Shown: positions 17,828 through 25,810 of the stretch, in pieces | Position numbering within the stretch: position 1 is the first letter of the stretch | How the letters are laid out: each line of letters opens with the position of its first letter | Assembly (NCBI RefSeq): GCF_005405345.1 | Contig: NZ_BJDW01000014.1 | Span: 1 to 56,933, forward strand | Direction of reading: 5' to 3' | Source: Enterococcus viikkiensis | Lineage (GTDB): Bacteria > Bacillota > Bacilli > Lactobacillales > Enterococcaceae | DNA length: 56,933 bases | Notes under the pieces: generated by a model | What the model was told of the DNA's origin: nothing | The model's database searches: none | The model's input: only the letters and a program-made list of their open reading frames with translations | Translations under genes and position numbers: made by a program

Positions 17828-18502
17828 ATGCAAGGAATAATTTTCGACTTTAACGGAACAATGTTTTTAGATTCCGATCTTCACGAGGAAGCTTGGATCC
17901 ATATAATCAAAAAATATTCAAAAAATGAATTAAGTGCAACCGACATTATTCACTCGATTCATGGCAAAACCAATGATATTATTTTACGCCACTTTATTTC
18001 TGCCGACTTAACAGATGTGCAGGTAGAGAAATTATCCGATGAGAAAGAAGCTTATTATCGCGAGCGCGTTCTGGCCCATCCTGAGAGAATCCACTTTACA
18101 AAAGGATTAGACTCCGCGTTGGATGCGTTAAAATCTCACCAAATCCCTATGACGATCGCCTCTGCCTCACCTAAGGTTAATATGGATTTTTATTGGGAAA
18201 CTTTTGCTTTAGCCAAATGGTTTGATCCTGAAAAAATCGTTTATCATAATGGGACGTTTCCCGGTAAACCTGCGCCGGATATCTTTTTGATCGCGGCTGA
18301 AAAAATTGAACTAGCACCTGCGAATTGTTTAGTCATCGAAGACTCTTACTCTGGATTACAAGCCGCACAGCGGGCGCAAATTGGAACGATCGTCGCCATC
18401 GATCCTTTTGGTAAAAATCGTGGAATTTTTGAAGCAGAAGGGTTAGCAAAAGATGGGGTGATCGAAGACTTTACCAACTTTATCTCGATGTATATAAAAT
18501 AA
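17828..18502 (+). CDS. HAD-superfamily hydrolase, beta-phosphoglucomutase-like
   Basis: A 224-residue HAD protein with an alpha-helical cap after motif I, as in the beta-phosphoglucomutase/phosphatase subgroup. Motif I is DFNGT with nucleophile Asp7, but the usual second Asp (position 9) is Asn. Motif II is TIASAS near residue 117, the motif III Lys is in GKPAPDIF near residue 150, and motif IV is VIEDSYSG near residue 172. ATG 17828 follows GTGAGGGC. It stands alone between the crcB promoter and a shared terminator. Substrate is unknown; the Asn change argues against a standard phosphatase mechanism, though I recall other Firmicute proteins with this start. Confidence 0.85.
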   Translation: MQGIIFDFNGTMFLDSDLHEEAWIHIIKKYSKNELSATDIIHSIHGKTNDIILRHFISADLTDVQVEKLSDEKEAYYRERVLAHPERIHFTKGLDSALDALKSHQIPMTIASASPKVNMDFYWETFALAKWFDPEKIVYHNGTFPGKPAPDIFLIAAEKIELAPANCLVIEDSYSGLQAAQRAQIGTIVAIDPFGKNRGIFEAEGLAKDGVIEDFTNFISMYIK

Positions 18503-18504
18503 AA

Positions 18505-18547
18505 ATGGCCCCCACTTTCCGTTAGAAAGGTGGGGAACCGTTTTTTT
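18505..18547. terminator. Bidirectional terminator HAD / pncA
   Basis: Stem CCCCAC-TTTC with GAAA-G-GTGGGG (single bulge), flanked by A-run and T7. It ends the HAD gene on the plus strand and the nudix-macP-mtnN-pncA unit on the minus strand. Confidence 0.8.
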
Positions 18548-18550
18548 CTT

Positions 18551-19096
18551 TTAAATAATCGTGGCACCTAACGTATTTTTAAAATGCGTCAATGCCCACG
18601 CATGTCCGGTCGGATCAAAGCTGGCTACTGCTCGCTCCGGGATCACTAATTGATAGCCCAGGTTGTAAGCATCCACTGCCGTATGAAGAACACAAATATC
18701 GGTACAGACACCCGTCAAACAAAGCTCCGTAATCCCCCGCTCCCGCAAACGAATATCCAAGTCTGTTCCGCTAAAAGCGGAGTAATGCCGCTTGTCCAGC
18801 CAATAGATCGTCTCCGCTGATTGATTCGCTTGATAAAAATCTGCCAAGGAGCCATATAACTTGCGGCCGCTTGTTCCGATCACATTGTGGGGCGGAAACA
18901 ATTTATTTTCCGGATGGTAGTGATCATTAGGGTCGTGGCCATCAATTGCAAAGACGACGAACTCACCTTGTTCAACATAGTTTTTCGTTAGGTCAACCAA
19001 ATTTGTTTCGATAGCTTGACCGGCTTTCCCAGTCGTTAATTTCCCATCTGTCGCTACAAAGTCATTCGTATAATCAATTGAAAGTAATGCTCGCAT
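18551..19096 (-). CDS. pncA: Nicotinamidase-like cysteine hydrolase
   Basis: A 181-residue isochorismatase-fold hydrolase that should convert nicotinamide to nicotinate for NAD salvage. The catalytic triad is visible: Asp8 (LLSIDYTNDF), Lys near residue 102 (DKRHYSAF), and the nucleophile Cys in GVCTDICVLHTA near residue 132. The metal-binding Asp and His residues lie in AIDGHDPNDHYHPEN. SGTDLDIRLRERGI is the usual block ahead of the Cys. It is the last gene of the leftward operon, 52 nt after mtnN. Another amidase of the same fold cannot be excluded. Confidence 0.85.
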   Translation of the reverse strand: MRALLSIDYTNDFVATDGKLTTGKAGQAIETNLVDLTKNYVEQGEFVVFAIDGHDPNDHYHPENKLFPPHNVIGTSGRKLYGSLADFYQANQSAETIYWLDKRHYSAFSGTDLDIRLRERGITELCLTGVCTDICVLHTAVDAYNLGYQLVIPERAVASFDPTGHAWALTHFKNTLGATII

Positions 19097-19148
19097 GGAT
19101 TATTCCCCCTAGTCAACTTTTTACTGATTGAATCTGTGCTGCCGTTCA

Positions 19149-19841
19149 TTAAACTAAATGGTTAACAAATTCTGTAACCAACTGTGCTGATAATGTCCCC
19201 GTCCGATTGACAAACTCTTCATGCGTCTCCGTTGCTTCGCCATCCGCTGTATCACTAATTGCTCGTACGATTAAAAAAGGAATACCAAATTGTGCAGCGG
19301 TATGTCCGATAGCTGCCCCTTCCATCTCCACTGCCAAGGCATCCGGAAAGGCCGCTTTGATTTCATAAATTTTTGAACCACTGCTGACAAAGCTATCGCC
19401 AGAAACAACTAAGCCTACTTGGGCCTCTTGATTCATTTTTTTGCTAGCTTCCAGCATTTCACTCTTCAGATAGGTGGAGCTTTCAAAATAAAGAGGCATG
19501 CCTGGAACTTGTCCAATATGATAACCAAACGTTGTCGCATCAACATCAAAGTAAGCGACTTTATCCGCAATCACGAGATCTCCTACCGCCAAGCCGCTTC
19601 CGATTCCGCCAGCTGTTCCGGTATTGATGACCATGTTAACTTTATATTGTTGAATCAATACAGACGTAGTAATCGAAGCTAAAACTTTCCCGATCCCTGA
19701 CTGTACCACAATTACTTCATGATTTCCTAGACTACCCGAAATAAATAAAGCTCCTGATTGTTCCCATGATACAGGATGACCTAAACTTTCTCGTAATGCT
19801 CTGACCTCCGGCTCCATCGCGCCGATAATTCCAATTTTCAT
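19149..19841 (-). CDS. mtnN: 5'-methylthioadenosine/S-adenosylhomocysteine nucleosidase
   Basis: MtnN (Pfs) splits adenine from MTA and SAH, feeding methionine salvage and, via LuxS, AI-2. The 230-residue length is standard. Landmarks are MKIGIIGAMEPEV at the start, VNTGTAGGIGSGLAVGDLV near residue 75, VEMEGAAIGHTA with substrate-binding Glu near residue 172, and the catalytic Asp in SDTADGEA near residue 196. It lies 20 nt after the macP-like gene and belongs to the nudix operon. Confidence 0.96.
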   Translation of the reverse strand: MKIGIIGAMEPEVRALRESLGHPVSWEQSGALFISGSLGNHEVIVVQSGIGKVLASITTSVLIQQYKVNMVINTGTAGGIGSGLAVGDLVIADKVAYFDVDATTFGYHIGQVPGMPLYFESSTYLKSEMLEASKKMNQEAQVGLVVSGDSFVSSGSKIYEIKAAFPDALAVEMEGAAIGHTAAQFGIPFLIVRAISDTADGEATETHEEFVNRTGTLSAQLVTEFVNHLV

Positions 19842-19861
19842 CGTTCTTTTCCTCCCATTAA

Positions 19862-20152
19862 TTAAATAAAGAATACCGCCAACATCACAACGATCAATAG
19901 TAACAATACAAAAATGATTGCTTTATTCAAAAAACTACCACGTTCTTTTTGTTTGGCCCGCTCGCTGCTGCGACTCTTGGTGACGGGTTTATTCTTTTTT
20001 AGCTCTTTACGATACACACTGCTGATTTCTTTTTGCTTTTTTTCATACGCTCGTTCAGCGCTTTGCCGTTGTTCTTCGGCTAAACGCTCTTGCGCTTCTT
20101 TGCGCTTTCTCATTTCGCTACGCGTCACCAGGGGTGATTTACTCATGCGCAT
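19862..20152 (-). CDS. MacP-like single-pass membrane protein
   Basis: A 96-residue protein with a charged, helical cytoplasmic part (RKRKEAQERLAEEQRQ; SSERAKQKERG) and one C-terminal transmembrane helix at about residues 75-95. In Streptococcus pneumoniae the gene between a nudix hydrolase and pfs encodes MacP, a small phosphoprotein of this topology that activates the class A penicillin-binding protein PBP2a. Gene order, size and topology match; sequence identity looks weak by eye, so the assignment is inference. Thr/Ser residues near the N-terminus (SPLVTRSEMRK) could be kinase sites. Either ATG 20152 or ATG 20146 may be used; GGAGGAGAGG fits both. A class A PBP (pbp1A) occurs elsewhere in the window. 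Confidence 0.6.
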   Translation of the reverse strand: MRMSKSPLVTRSEMRKRKEAQERLAEEQRQSAERAYEKKQKEISSVYRKELKKNKPVTKSRSSERAKQKERGSFLNKAIIFVLLLLIVVMLAVFFI

Positions 20153-20191
20153 CCTCTCCTCCCAAGCGAGATTGAAACGAACCTCTTCTTT

Positions 20192-20761
20192 TTAAATTTC
20201 ATTCTGATGGATCAATAGTTCCCAATAATTGACCGCAAAAATAGTCTTCGCGTCGCAAATAGTACCATCAATAATCGCTTGCTTCGCTTCTTCCAAAGTC
20301 AATTCGTATAATTCTAAGACTTCATCCTCATCTTGTGGTAACGGATTTTCAACTTTAACCAATTCTGTGGCACTATAAATATATAATTTCTCATTCGAAA
20401 AACCCGGAGATAAATACATTTCATTAACATAATTCAGTTTTTCTGTTGTAAAGCCCGTTTCCTCTTCCAATTCCCGTAAAGCGGTTTTTTCGGGATGCTG
20501 TCCTTCGCCAGGATCAATTTTTCCAGCTGGAATTTCTAAAACTACTTTTTCTAAAGGTTTACGGAACTGCTTAACCATAATTAGTTTGTTTTCTTTCGTA
20601 ATAGGAATGATACCGACACCGCCATGATGAAAAACTAGCTCACGCTTGGCTGTTCCACCCATTGGCAAGGCTACCTCATCCAAATACACTTCGATGATCT
20701 TTCCCTTAAACAATTCTTTACGATTGATCGTCTTTTCTTCGAAATCTTTATACTCTAACAT
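20192..20761 (-). CDS. nudF: NUDIX hydrolase, ADP-ribose pyrophosphatase type
   Basis: A 189-residue NUDIX protein. The nudix box is complete, G-x5-E-x7-REx2EExG: GKIDPGEGQHPEK then ALRELEEETGF at about residues 80-105. The N-terminal KTINRKELFKGKIIEVYLDEV and the MVKQFRKPLE and YLSPGFSNEKLYIY blocks are typical of ADP-ribose pyrophosphatases of the NudF/YqkG group, which cleave ADP-ribose to AMP and ribose-5-phosphate. It heads the leftward operon nudF-macP-mtnN-pncA and has a structured leader of about 140 nt. Confidence 0.9.
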   Translation of the reverse strand: MLEYKDFEEKTINRKELFKGKIIEVYLDEVALPMGGTAKRELVFHHGGVGIIPITKENKLIMVKQFRKPLEKVVLEIPAGKIDPGEGQHPEKTALRELEEETGFTTEKLNYVNEMYLSPGFSNEKLYIYSATELVKVENPLPQDEDEVLELYELTLEEAKQAIIDGTICDAKTIFAVNYWELLIHQNEI

Positions 20762-20910
20762 AACAACAGCCTTTCCTCTTTTTTCATACTAAGGAATTAA
20801 TTTTTCGTGGAAAAATTAGTTCTATATCAAGCCGCAGACCGTCCTAGCGCTCTTCTAACAGAAGGAGCAAAACGAGTCGGCAAGCTTTTCTCAACGGTTC
20901 TGCCTTATTG
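20762..20910 (-). promoter_or_regulatory. Structured leader of the nudF operon
   Basis: The gap 20762-21066 has no gene. On the minus strand a weak TACAAT -10 just above 20905 is followed by an outer stem GCAGA-A-CCG (20903-20895) with CGG-TCTGC (20841-20834), enclosing a hairpin GCTCCTTCT-GTT-AGAAGAGC (20868-20849). No tail of T follows, so it is not a plain terminator. I cannot match it to a known riboswitch. The plus half of the gap holds the xpaC promoter. Confidence 0.4.
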
Positions 20911-20987
20911 TATCACAGAAATTTCTTACGTTTTTTCTAAATATGAAAAATCCATCTTTAGTCCCATACTAATTCTATAGAAATTCA

Positions 20988-20996
20988 TGCTATGAT
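20988..20996 (+). promoter_or_regulatory. Extended -10 promoter of xpaC
   Basis: TGCTATGAT, identical to the extended -10 of the 6S-like RNA promoter, with no good -35. It gives a leader of about 60 nt before xpaC. Confidence 0.5.
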
Positions 20997-21066
20997 GAGC
21001 CTGTAAAGAAATCAAGTATTTTGAATAAATAAGTGTGAAGGGTTTTTACAGACTAGGAGGATTATT

Positions 21067-21720
21067 ATGCGAAGAAAACTGTTCCCGATAATCATCGCAG
21101 CAATCGGTGTTCTCTGCCTTTTTGAAGGGGATTTCGGCAACTTTATCATCTTTTTAATGCTGGCTGTTGGTGGATGGTTAATTTATAGCGGCTTTAAAGG
21201 AAGAACGGGTTCTCGTAAAAAAGAAGACGTGCCATTTTTAACGAAGGAAAAAGAAGCGTATTACAAACAAAACGGCATGAGTGAAAGTGAGATCGAATTG
21301 TTCCGTGAAACGATGAATCTTTCAAAACAACAAGTTTTACGTTTGCAACAGAATGTTCAAAAAAGCGCGAAGCTAAAAGCCATTGATTTACGCCATGATA
21401 CGTTGAAAGCAGCGAAGGCGTTATTCAAAGAATTGGTAAAAGAGCCGACTCGATTACCAGAGGCTAGTCAATTTCTTTATACCCATTTACCGAACATTGT
21501 TGATTTGACCGACCATTATGTCGAGATCAACAGTCACGAAGTAAAGTCAAAAGAAGTTTATGGTAAACTAGAAGAAAGTGCACAGATTATTGATCAAATG
21601 GCTGATTTAATTGTGAAGGATTATCAACAATTTGTATCAGGGGATTTAGAAGATATGGACGTTGAACTCTCTATCGCGAAAAAAAATCTTGACCATGATC
21701 CCGATTTGTCGACAAAATAA
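21067..21720 (+). CDS. xpaC: XpaC-family membrane-associated protein
   Basis: A 217-residue protein with two closely spaced hydrophobic helices at the N-terminus (about residues 5-20 and 24-42) and a long helical cytoplasmic remainder (SESEIELFRETMNLSKQQVLRLQQNV). This is the form of the family annotated as 5-bromo-4-chloroindolyl phosphate hydrolysis protein (XpaC), whose true role is unclear. ATG 21067 follows AGGAGG. It precedes telA, a regular pairing in Firmicutes, with a terminator hairpin in the 65-nt gap. Confidence 0.82.
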   Translation: MRRKLFPIIIAAIGVLCLFEGDFGNFIIFLMLAVGGWLIYSGFKGRTGSRKKEDVPFLTKEKEAYYKQNGMSESEIELFRETMNLSKQQVLRLQQNVQKSAKLKAIDLRHDTLKAAKALFKELVKEPTRLPEASQFLYTHLPNIVDLTDHYVEINSHEVKSKEVYGKLEESAQIIDQMADLIVKDYQQFVSGDLEDMDVELSIAKKNLDHDPDLSTK

Positions 21721-21737
21721 CTTAAAATTAGCTAAAC

Positions 21738-21768
21738 AAAAAAATCTAGCTTAAGCTAGATTTTTTTC
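21738..21768 (+). terminator. Intercistronic terminator/attenuator between xpaC and telA
   Basis: A perfect palindrome AATCTAGC-TTAA-GCTAGATT flanked by A7 and T7 sits only 18 nt before the telA start codon, its T tract nearly touching the ribosome site. It should lower telA expression relative to xpaC. Confidence 0.75.
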
Positions 21769-21785
21769 GAACAGGAGGAACCAGA

Positions 21786-22976
21786 GTGGAACCAGAAAAT
21801 AAAACACAGACGCAACCAGTTGACAGTACGTTAGACGATTTATTAAGCAATCCTTTTGGCACCGACGCCTTAACCCCGGTTCAGCAGCAAGAAATTTCTC
21901 ATTTGCAGTCGCAGGAACAAGCCGACCGCTTAGTGGATAAATTACCGGAAGAACGCCAAGCCCAAGCGCGGGAATTAGCAAAAAAAATCGATGTCAATGA
22001 TTCGCAAGCAGTCATCAGCTACGGCTCGACCGCTCAAACAAAATTAAGTGAATTCTCGCAATCGATGCTGAATTCCGTATCCTCACAAGACATTGGCCCT
22101 ATCGGTGATTCATTGAACCAATTAATGTACCGTCTAAACGAAGCCAATCCGGATGAATTACGTGTGGGCGAAGGCAATATTTTCCAAAAAATGTTTGGTA
22201 AGGTCAAGCAATCGATTTATGAGATTACTACTAAGTATCAAAAGATCGGTGCTCAAATCGACAAAATTGCCATGAAACTAAATGTCGAAAAAGACGGGTT
22301 ACTAAAAGACAACCAAATGTTAGAAACACTTTACAATAAGAATAAAGATTATTTTGATGCCTTGAACATCTATATTGCCGCAGCCGAATTGAAGATCGAA
22401 GAAATGAAGCTGACCACGATCCCCGAAGCGACCAAAAAAGCGCAGGCCTCAGGAGATCAAATGGACGTCCAAATCGTGAACGATTATTCACAATTTTTAG
22501 ATCGCTTAGACAAACGGACTTACGATCTAAAATTGGCTCGTCAAATTACGATTCAACAAGCGCCCCAAATTCGTTTAATTCAAAATACGAATCAGGCGTT
22601 AGCGGAAAAAATTCAAGCTTCTATCAATACAGCAATTCCTTTATGGAAAAACCAAGTAGCCATTGCCTTGACCTTGCTCCGTCAAAAAGATGCCGTCACA
22701 GCACAGCGTCAAGTATCGGAAACAACGAATGACCTATTGAAGAAAAATTCTGAGATGCTGAAGATTTCAACCATCGAGACTGCCAAAGAAAACGAGCGCG
22801 GAATCGTCGATCTGGATACTTTACAACAGACGCAAAACGATCTGGTGGAAACATTAGAAGAAACCTTACGCATCCAAAAAGAAGGGCGCGAACGTCGACA
22901 AGCCGCAGAGATCGAGATTGGTCATATGGAAAACGATTTGAAACAAAAACTAATGGACTTAAACTCTGGACACTAG
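21786..22976 (+). CDS. telA: Toxic anion resistance protein TelA
   Basis: A 396-residue, highly helical cytoplasmic protein of the TelA/KlaA family, linked in other bacteria to tellurite and cell-wall antibiotic tolerance. Family features include [23 protein letters not shown] near residue 55, a central coiled region ([20 protein letters not shown]), and [35 protein letters not shown] near residue 260. The start is GTG 21786, directly after AGGAGGAACCAGA; no ATG fits. It is the second gene of the xpaC-telA unit and ends at a strong shared terminator. Confidence 0.92.
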   Translation: MEPENKTQTQPVDSTLDDLLSNPFGTDALTPVQQQEISHLQSQEQADRLVDKLPEERQAQARELAKKIDVNDSQAVISYGSTAQTKLSEFSQSMLNSVSSQDIGPIGDSLNQLMYRLNEANPDELRVGEGNIFQKMFGKVKQSIYEITTKYQKIGAQIDKIAMKLNVEKDGLLKDNQMLETLYNKNKDYFDALNIYIAAAELKIEEMKLTTIPEATKKAQASGDQMDVQIVNDYSQFLDRLDKRTYDLKLARQITIQQAPQIRLIQNTNQALAEKIQASINTAIPLWKNQVAIALTLLRQKDAVTAQRQVSETTNDLLKKNSEMLKISTIETAKENERGIVDLDTLQQTQNDLVETLEETLRIQKEGRERRQAAEIEIGHMENDLKQKLMDLNSGH

Positions 22977-22993
22977 TCCAGAAAGTTACTAGT

Positions 22994-23032
22994 AAAAAAT
23001 CAGCCTACCGATATTCGGTAGGCTGATTTTTT
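22994..23032. terminator. Bidirectional terminator telA / glcU
   Basis: Perfect 16-bp stem (AAAAAATCAGCCTACCGA with its complement) around a short loop, with A and T runs on either side; serves both convergent genes. Confidence 0.92.
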
Positions 23033-23054
23033 AGCTTATAATTACTACGCGTTT

Positions 23055-23918
23055 CTAGGCTTTCATATATCCTAACACGACGCCGCCAAGAATAATCAGC
23101 AGACAGCCGATAATCACATAATACATTTCTTTTTTCGTCTTGTGTTCCCCCAACAGGAAGATCCCACCTAATGTTGAGATAATGATCCCCATTTGTGACA
23201 ATGAAAACCCGATGGCTAAACCGATATTTTGGACACTTAACAACATACAAACATTCCCGATGCCCCATAATAATCCAGAAGCCATATTGCGCCAGACATA
23301 GCGATCGACTTTGGCTTTTTTGAAAGCAAAGAAGCTGGCACCAACTAACATGCCGACACTTTGCGGCAGAATGATCGCCAATGGATTAAGCCCTGCCCAT
23401 GTGATAATGATTGTATAGACACCATAACCCAGGGTTGAGAAAATCAGCGCACGAAACCCTTTGCCGAAGTTCAACATGCCATTATCCGTCTCTACGCCAC
23501 TTTCGTCATCTTTACGAGCCGTTAAATAAGCCCCTAACACTAAGAAAGCTAATGCAATAAATCCTAAGACAAAATCTTTGGTCTTCGTCCACTCATGAAA
23601 GAATACAGCACCGGCGACGGTATTCAAAATTAATTGAAACCCGGTTGAAATGGGCAAGCCCACCGAAACTCCCATGAATTTCATCCCGTGAAACTGACCG
23701 TTTTGACCAACAGACCAAAAAAGTCCTGACAAAAAACCGATTAACAAAATCCAACCACTCATTGCCGGCTGAACAATAAAAAAGGTCACTAATGCAAAGA
23801 CAAAAGCGCCCATCGTCATTCCTAAGGTTTGCTGATTGGCGTCACCGCCTAATTTTCCGCTGACCAAAGCAATGCTTCCCCACGCCACCATCGGCACTAG
23901 GGCAATTAAAATACTCAT
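23055..23918 (-). CDS. glcU: GRP-family sugar uptake protein (GlcU/RbsU type)
   Basis: A 287-residue membrane protein with ten hydrophobic helices in two similar halves, as in the drug/metabolite transporter superfamily. It starts MSILIALVPMVAWGS and contains GLFWSVGQNGQFHGMKFMGVSVGLPISTGFQLI, which I recognise as the signature of the glucose/ribose uptake group (GlcU, RbsU). It would take up a monosaccharide by proton symport independently of the PTS. No sugar kinase or regulator is beside it, so the substrate is not settled. Ribosome site GAAGGGAG precedes ATG 23918. Confidence 0.85.
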   Translation of the reverse strand: MSILIALVPMVAWGSIALVSGKLGGDANQQTLGMTMGAFVFALVTFFIVQPAMSGWILLIGFLSGLFWSVGQNGQFHGMKFMGVSVGLPISTGFQLILNTVAGAVFFHEWTKTKDFVLGFIALAFLVLGAYLTARKDDESGVETDNGMLNFGKGFRALIFSTLGYGVYTIIITWAGLNPLAIILPQSVGMLVGASFFAFKKAKVDRYVWRNMASGLLWGIGNVCMLLSVQNIGLAIGFSLSQMGIIISTLGGIFLLGEHKTKKEMYYVIIGCLLIILGGVVLGYMKA

Positions 23919-23993
23919 AACCTTACTCCCTTCAATTCACAACTGGAACAGTTTAGCGAAAAAAAGGAAATTTGGCAATCAAAAACAAAAAAA

Positions 23994-25016
23994 TTAACGT
24001 TCTTCATGAAAATAATCTAATCGAGGGAAAAATAGCGTCATTTTAGTCCCTTCATTCATCGTCGATTCGGCGGTCAATCCTACGCCTAACTTTTCTGCCA
24101 ATCGCTTAGCTAAATACAAGCCAAGTCCTGTGGAGTGCTGCTGGGCCTTACGACCATTCTCGCCAGTAAAACCTTTATCAAAAATTCGACCTAAGTCTTC
24201 TGGCGGGATACCCATCCCGTTGTCTTGCAGACTCAAGGCGACACCTCCTCTTTTGACTGCAACCGCAATACTGATCTCGCCATGATCCGGAGTATACTTA
24301 ATAGCGTTACTTAATAACTGGCGAAAAATAAACTCGATCCATTTCGCGTCGGTTAAGACTTTTGCGTCCTCTTCAGACAAGGTTAATTGTAGATTTTTTT
24401 GGATAAAATAATTCGCCTGACTACGAATGATGGGTTGGATAATTTTTTTTAAGGAATACTCTTGAATCAAGTAATCGTTAACGAATGCATCTGAACGAGA
24501 GTAATACAAGATCTGCTCCACGTATTCATCGATTTGCTGAATCTCATTTTGCAGCAGGACGAATTTATCATCGGGAATGTCAAACTCGATCGAATTTAAA
24601 ATCAAATCCACCGCCGCCAGCGGCACCTTGATCTCATGAATCCAAGAATCCATATAATCCTTCTGATCCTTCTGACTATCCAATAATTGCTCCATCGTCA
24701 GATGATGTTCCCGTACTTGCCGATTCACGTATTCTTGCAGCAGCTGTTCTTCATTGGTCGTTGCCGCTGCTACAAAATGCTGCAAATGGGATTCCTCTTG
24801 CTCATCAAAGGCTTTGAACCATTTTTTTCGTCGCTGATAGTCGATCGTGAAAAAAAGAAACAGTAAAAACAATTGTAAAATCAATAAGTAGCTAAGATTT
24901 CCCCAAAAGCCCTGCAGCCCAGGGGTCAGCCAAATCATAAAGACCAGCAATAAACTTAGAAGGGCCCAGCCGACAAAAACCAGCAGGCGGTCCTTTAAAT
25001 ACTTTAAAAATGTCAT
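23994..25016 (-). CDS. BceS-type sensor histidine kinase
   Basis: A 340-residue kinase whose sensor is just two transmembrane helices (about 11-31 and 39-58) with an eight-residue loop, the intramembrane-sensing architecture of BceS/GraS/VraG-linked kinases. The phosphoacceptor is His127 in DSWIHEIKVPLAA. The N box (NAIKYTPDHGEI), G1 box (LQDNGMGIPPEDL) and G2 box (GTGLGLYLAK, here STGLGLYLAK) are intact. It follows the response regulator gene by 11 nt. Such kinases normally take their signal from a BceAB-type ABC transporter that detects wall-active peptides; none is encoded in the window. Confidence 0.9.
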   Translation of the reverse strand: MTFLKYLKDRLLVFVGWALLSLLLVFMIWLTPGLQGFWGNLSYLLILQLFLLFLFFTIDYQRRKKWFKAFDEQEESHLQHFVAAATTNEEQLLQEYVNRQVREHHLTMEQLLDSQKDQKDYMDSWIHEIKVPLAAVDLILNSIEFDIPDDKFVLLQNEIQQIDEYVEQILYYSRSDAFVNDYLIQEYSLKKIIQPIIRSQANYFIQKNLQLTLSEEDAKVLTDAKWIEFIFRQLLSNAIKYTPDHGEISIAVAVKRGGVALSLQDNGMGIPPEDLGRIFDKGFTGENGRKAQQHSTGLGLYLAKRLAEKLGVGLTAESTMNEGTKMTLFFPRLDYFHEER

Positions 25017-25027
25017 AGCTACTCCTT

Positions 25028-25699
25028 TTACGGGACAATGTAGCCTTGTCCGACTTTTGTTTGGATGTAATCCTCAATGCCTGCTTGTTCGATTTTACGA
25101 CGCAAGCGATTGATGTTGACCGTTAAGGTATTGTCATCAACGAAACGCTCATCATCCCACAACGCTCGTAGCAATTTATCGCGGCTCAAAATCTTTCCGT
25201 GCTGCTTCATTAAGATAAACAGCAGACGGTATTCATTTTTACTTAGATCCACTACTTCACCATTGATCGTCATGCTACTGTTATCAATGTTCAAGCTGAT
25301 CCCATTGTGTTCTAATTCCTCGCCGCTTTCTGCGTAATTGTAAGAACGACGTAACAACGCATTAATCTTCGCCACTAAAATATCAACTTGGAAGGGTTTT
25401 GTGATGTAATCATCCGCTCCCATATTCATCGCCATGATCTGATCCATGTTCGTATTCCTAGAAGAAATAAAAATAATCGGAACTTTCGAAACTTCACGAA
25501 TTTTTTGACACCAATAATACCCATCATAGACTGGCAAATTAATATCTAACAAAACCAGTTGTGGCGCTGCTTGTTCGAACTCCTCAAAGACTTGATTGAA
25601 GTCCGTCACTTGAAAAACATCGAACTTCCACTTCGTTAATTCTTCACCAATTAATTGACGGATCACCGCTTCGTCTTCCACGATCATGATCTTTGCCAT
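25028..25699 (-). CDS. OmpR-family response regulator (BceR-like)
   Basis: A 223-residue DNA-binding response regulator. The receiver domain has the acidic pocket VEDE (residues 7-10), phosphorylation site Asp52 in LVLLDINLP, and the Lys in DDYITKPFQ. The C-terminal winged helix (LSKNEYRLLFILMKQHGKILSRDKLLRALWDD; TLTVNINRLRRKIEQ) is OmpR type. I use ATG 25699, the family start MAKIMIVEDE, rather than the longer frame. It heads the kinase operon. Target genes are probably envelope-stress transporters elsewhere in the genome. Confidence 0.92.
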   Translation of the reverse strand: MAKIMIVEDEAVIRQLIGEELTKWKFDVFQVTDFNQVFEEFEQAAPQLVLLDINLPVYDGYYWCQKIREVSKVPIIFISSRNTNMDQIMAMNMGADDYITKPFQVDILVAKINALLRRSYNYAESGEELEHNGISLNIDNSSMTINGEVVDLSKNEYRLLFILMKQHGKILSRDKLLRALWDDERFVDDNTLTVNINRLRRKIEQAGIEDYIQTKVGQGYIVP

Positions 25700-25810
25700 G
25701 CTTCCACTTCCTTCTATCGATCTGCTCTCAAGTTCAATCAATGACTGCTTAAAAGCTTTGTTCCATCATATCAAAGAAAAGTAAAAAAATGAAAGCCGAC
25801 CCTTCTTCTT

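Noticed and set aside
20807-20983. 58-codon plus-strand frame from GTG in the nudF-xpaC gap
   Set aside because: The ribosome site is poor, the product resembles nothing I know, and it is antisense to the structured leader. Kept as non-coding.
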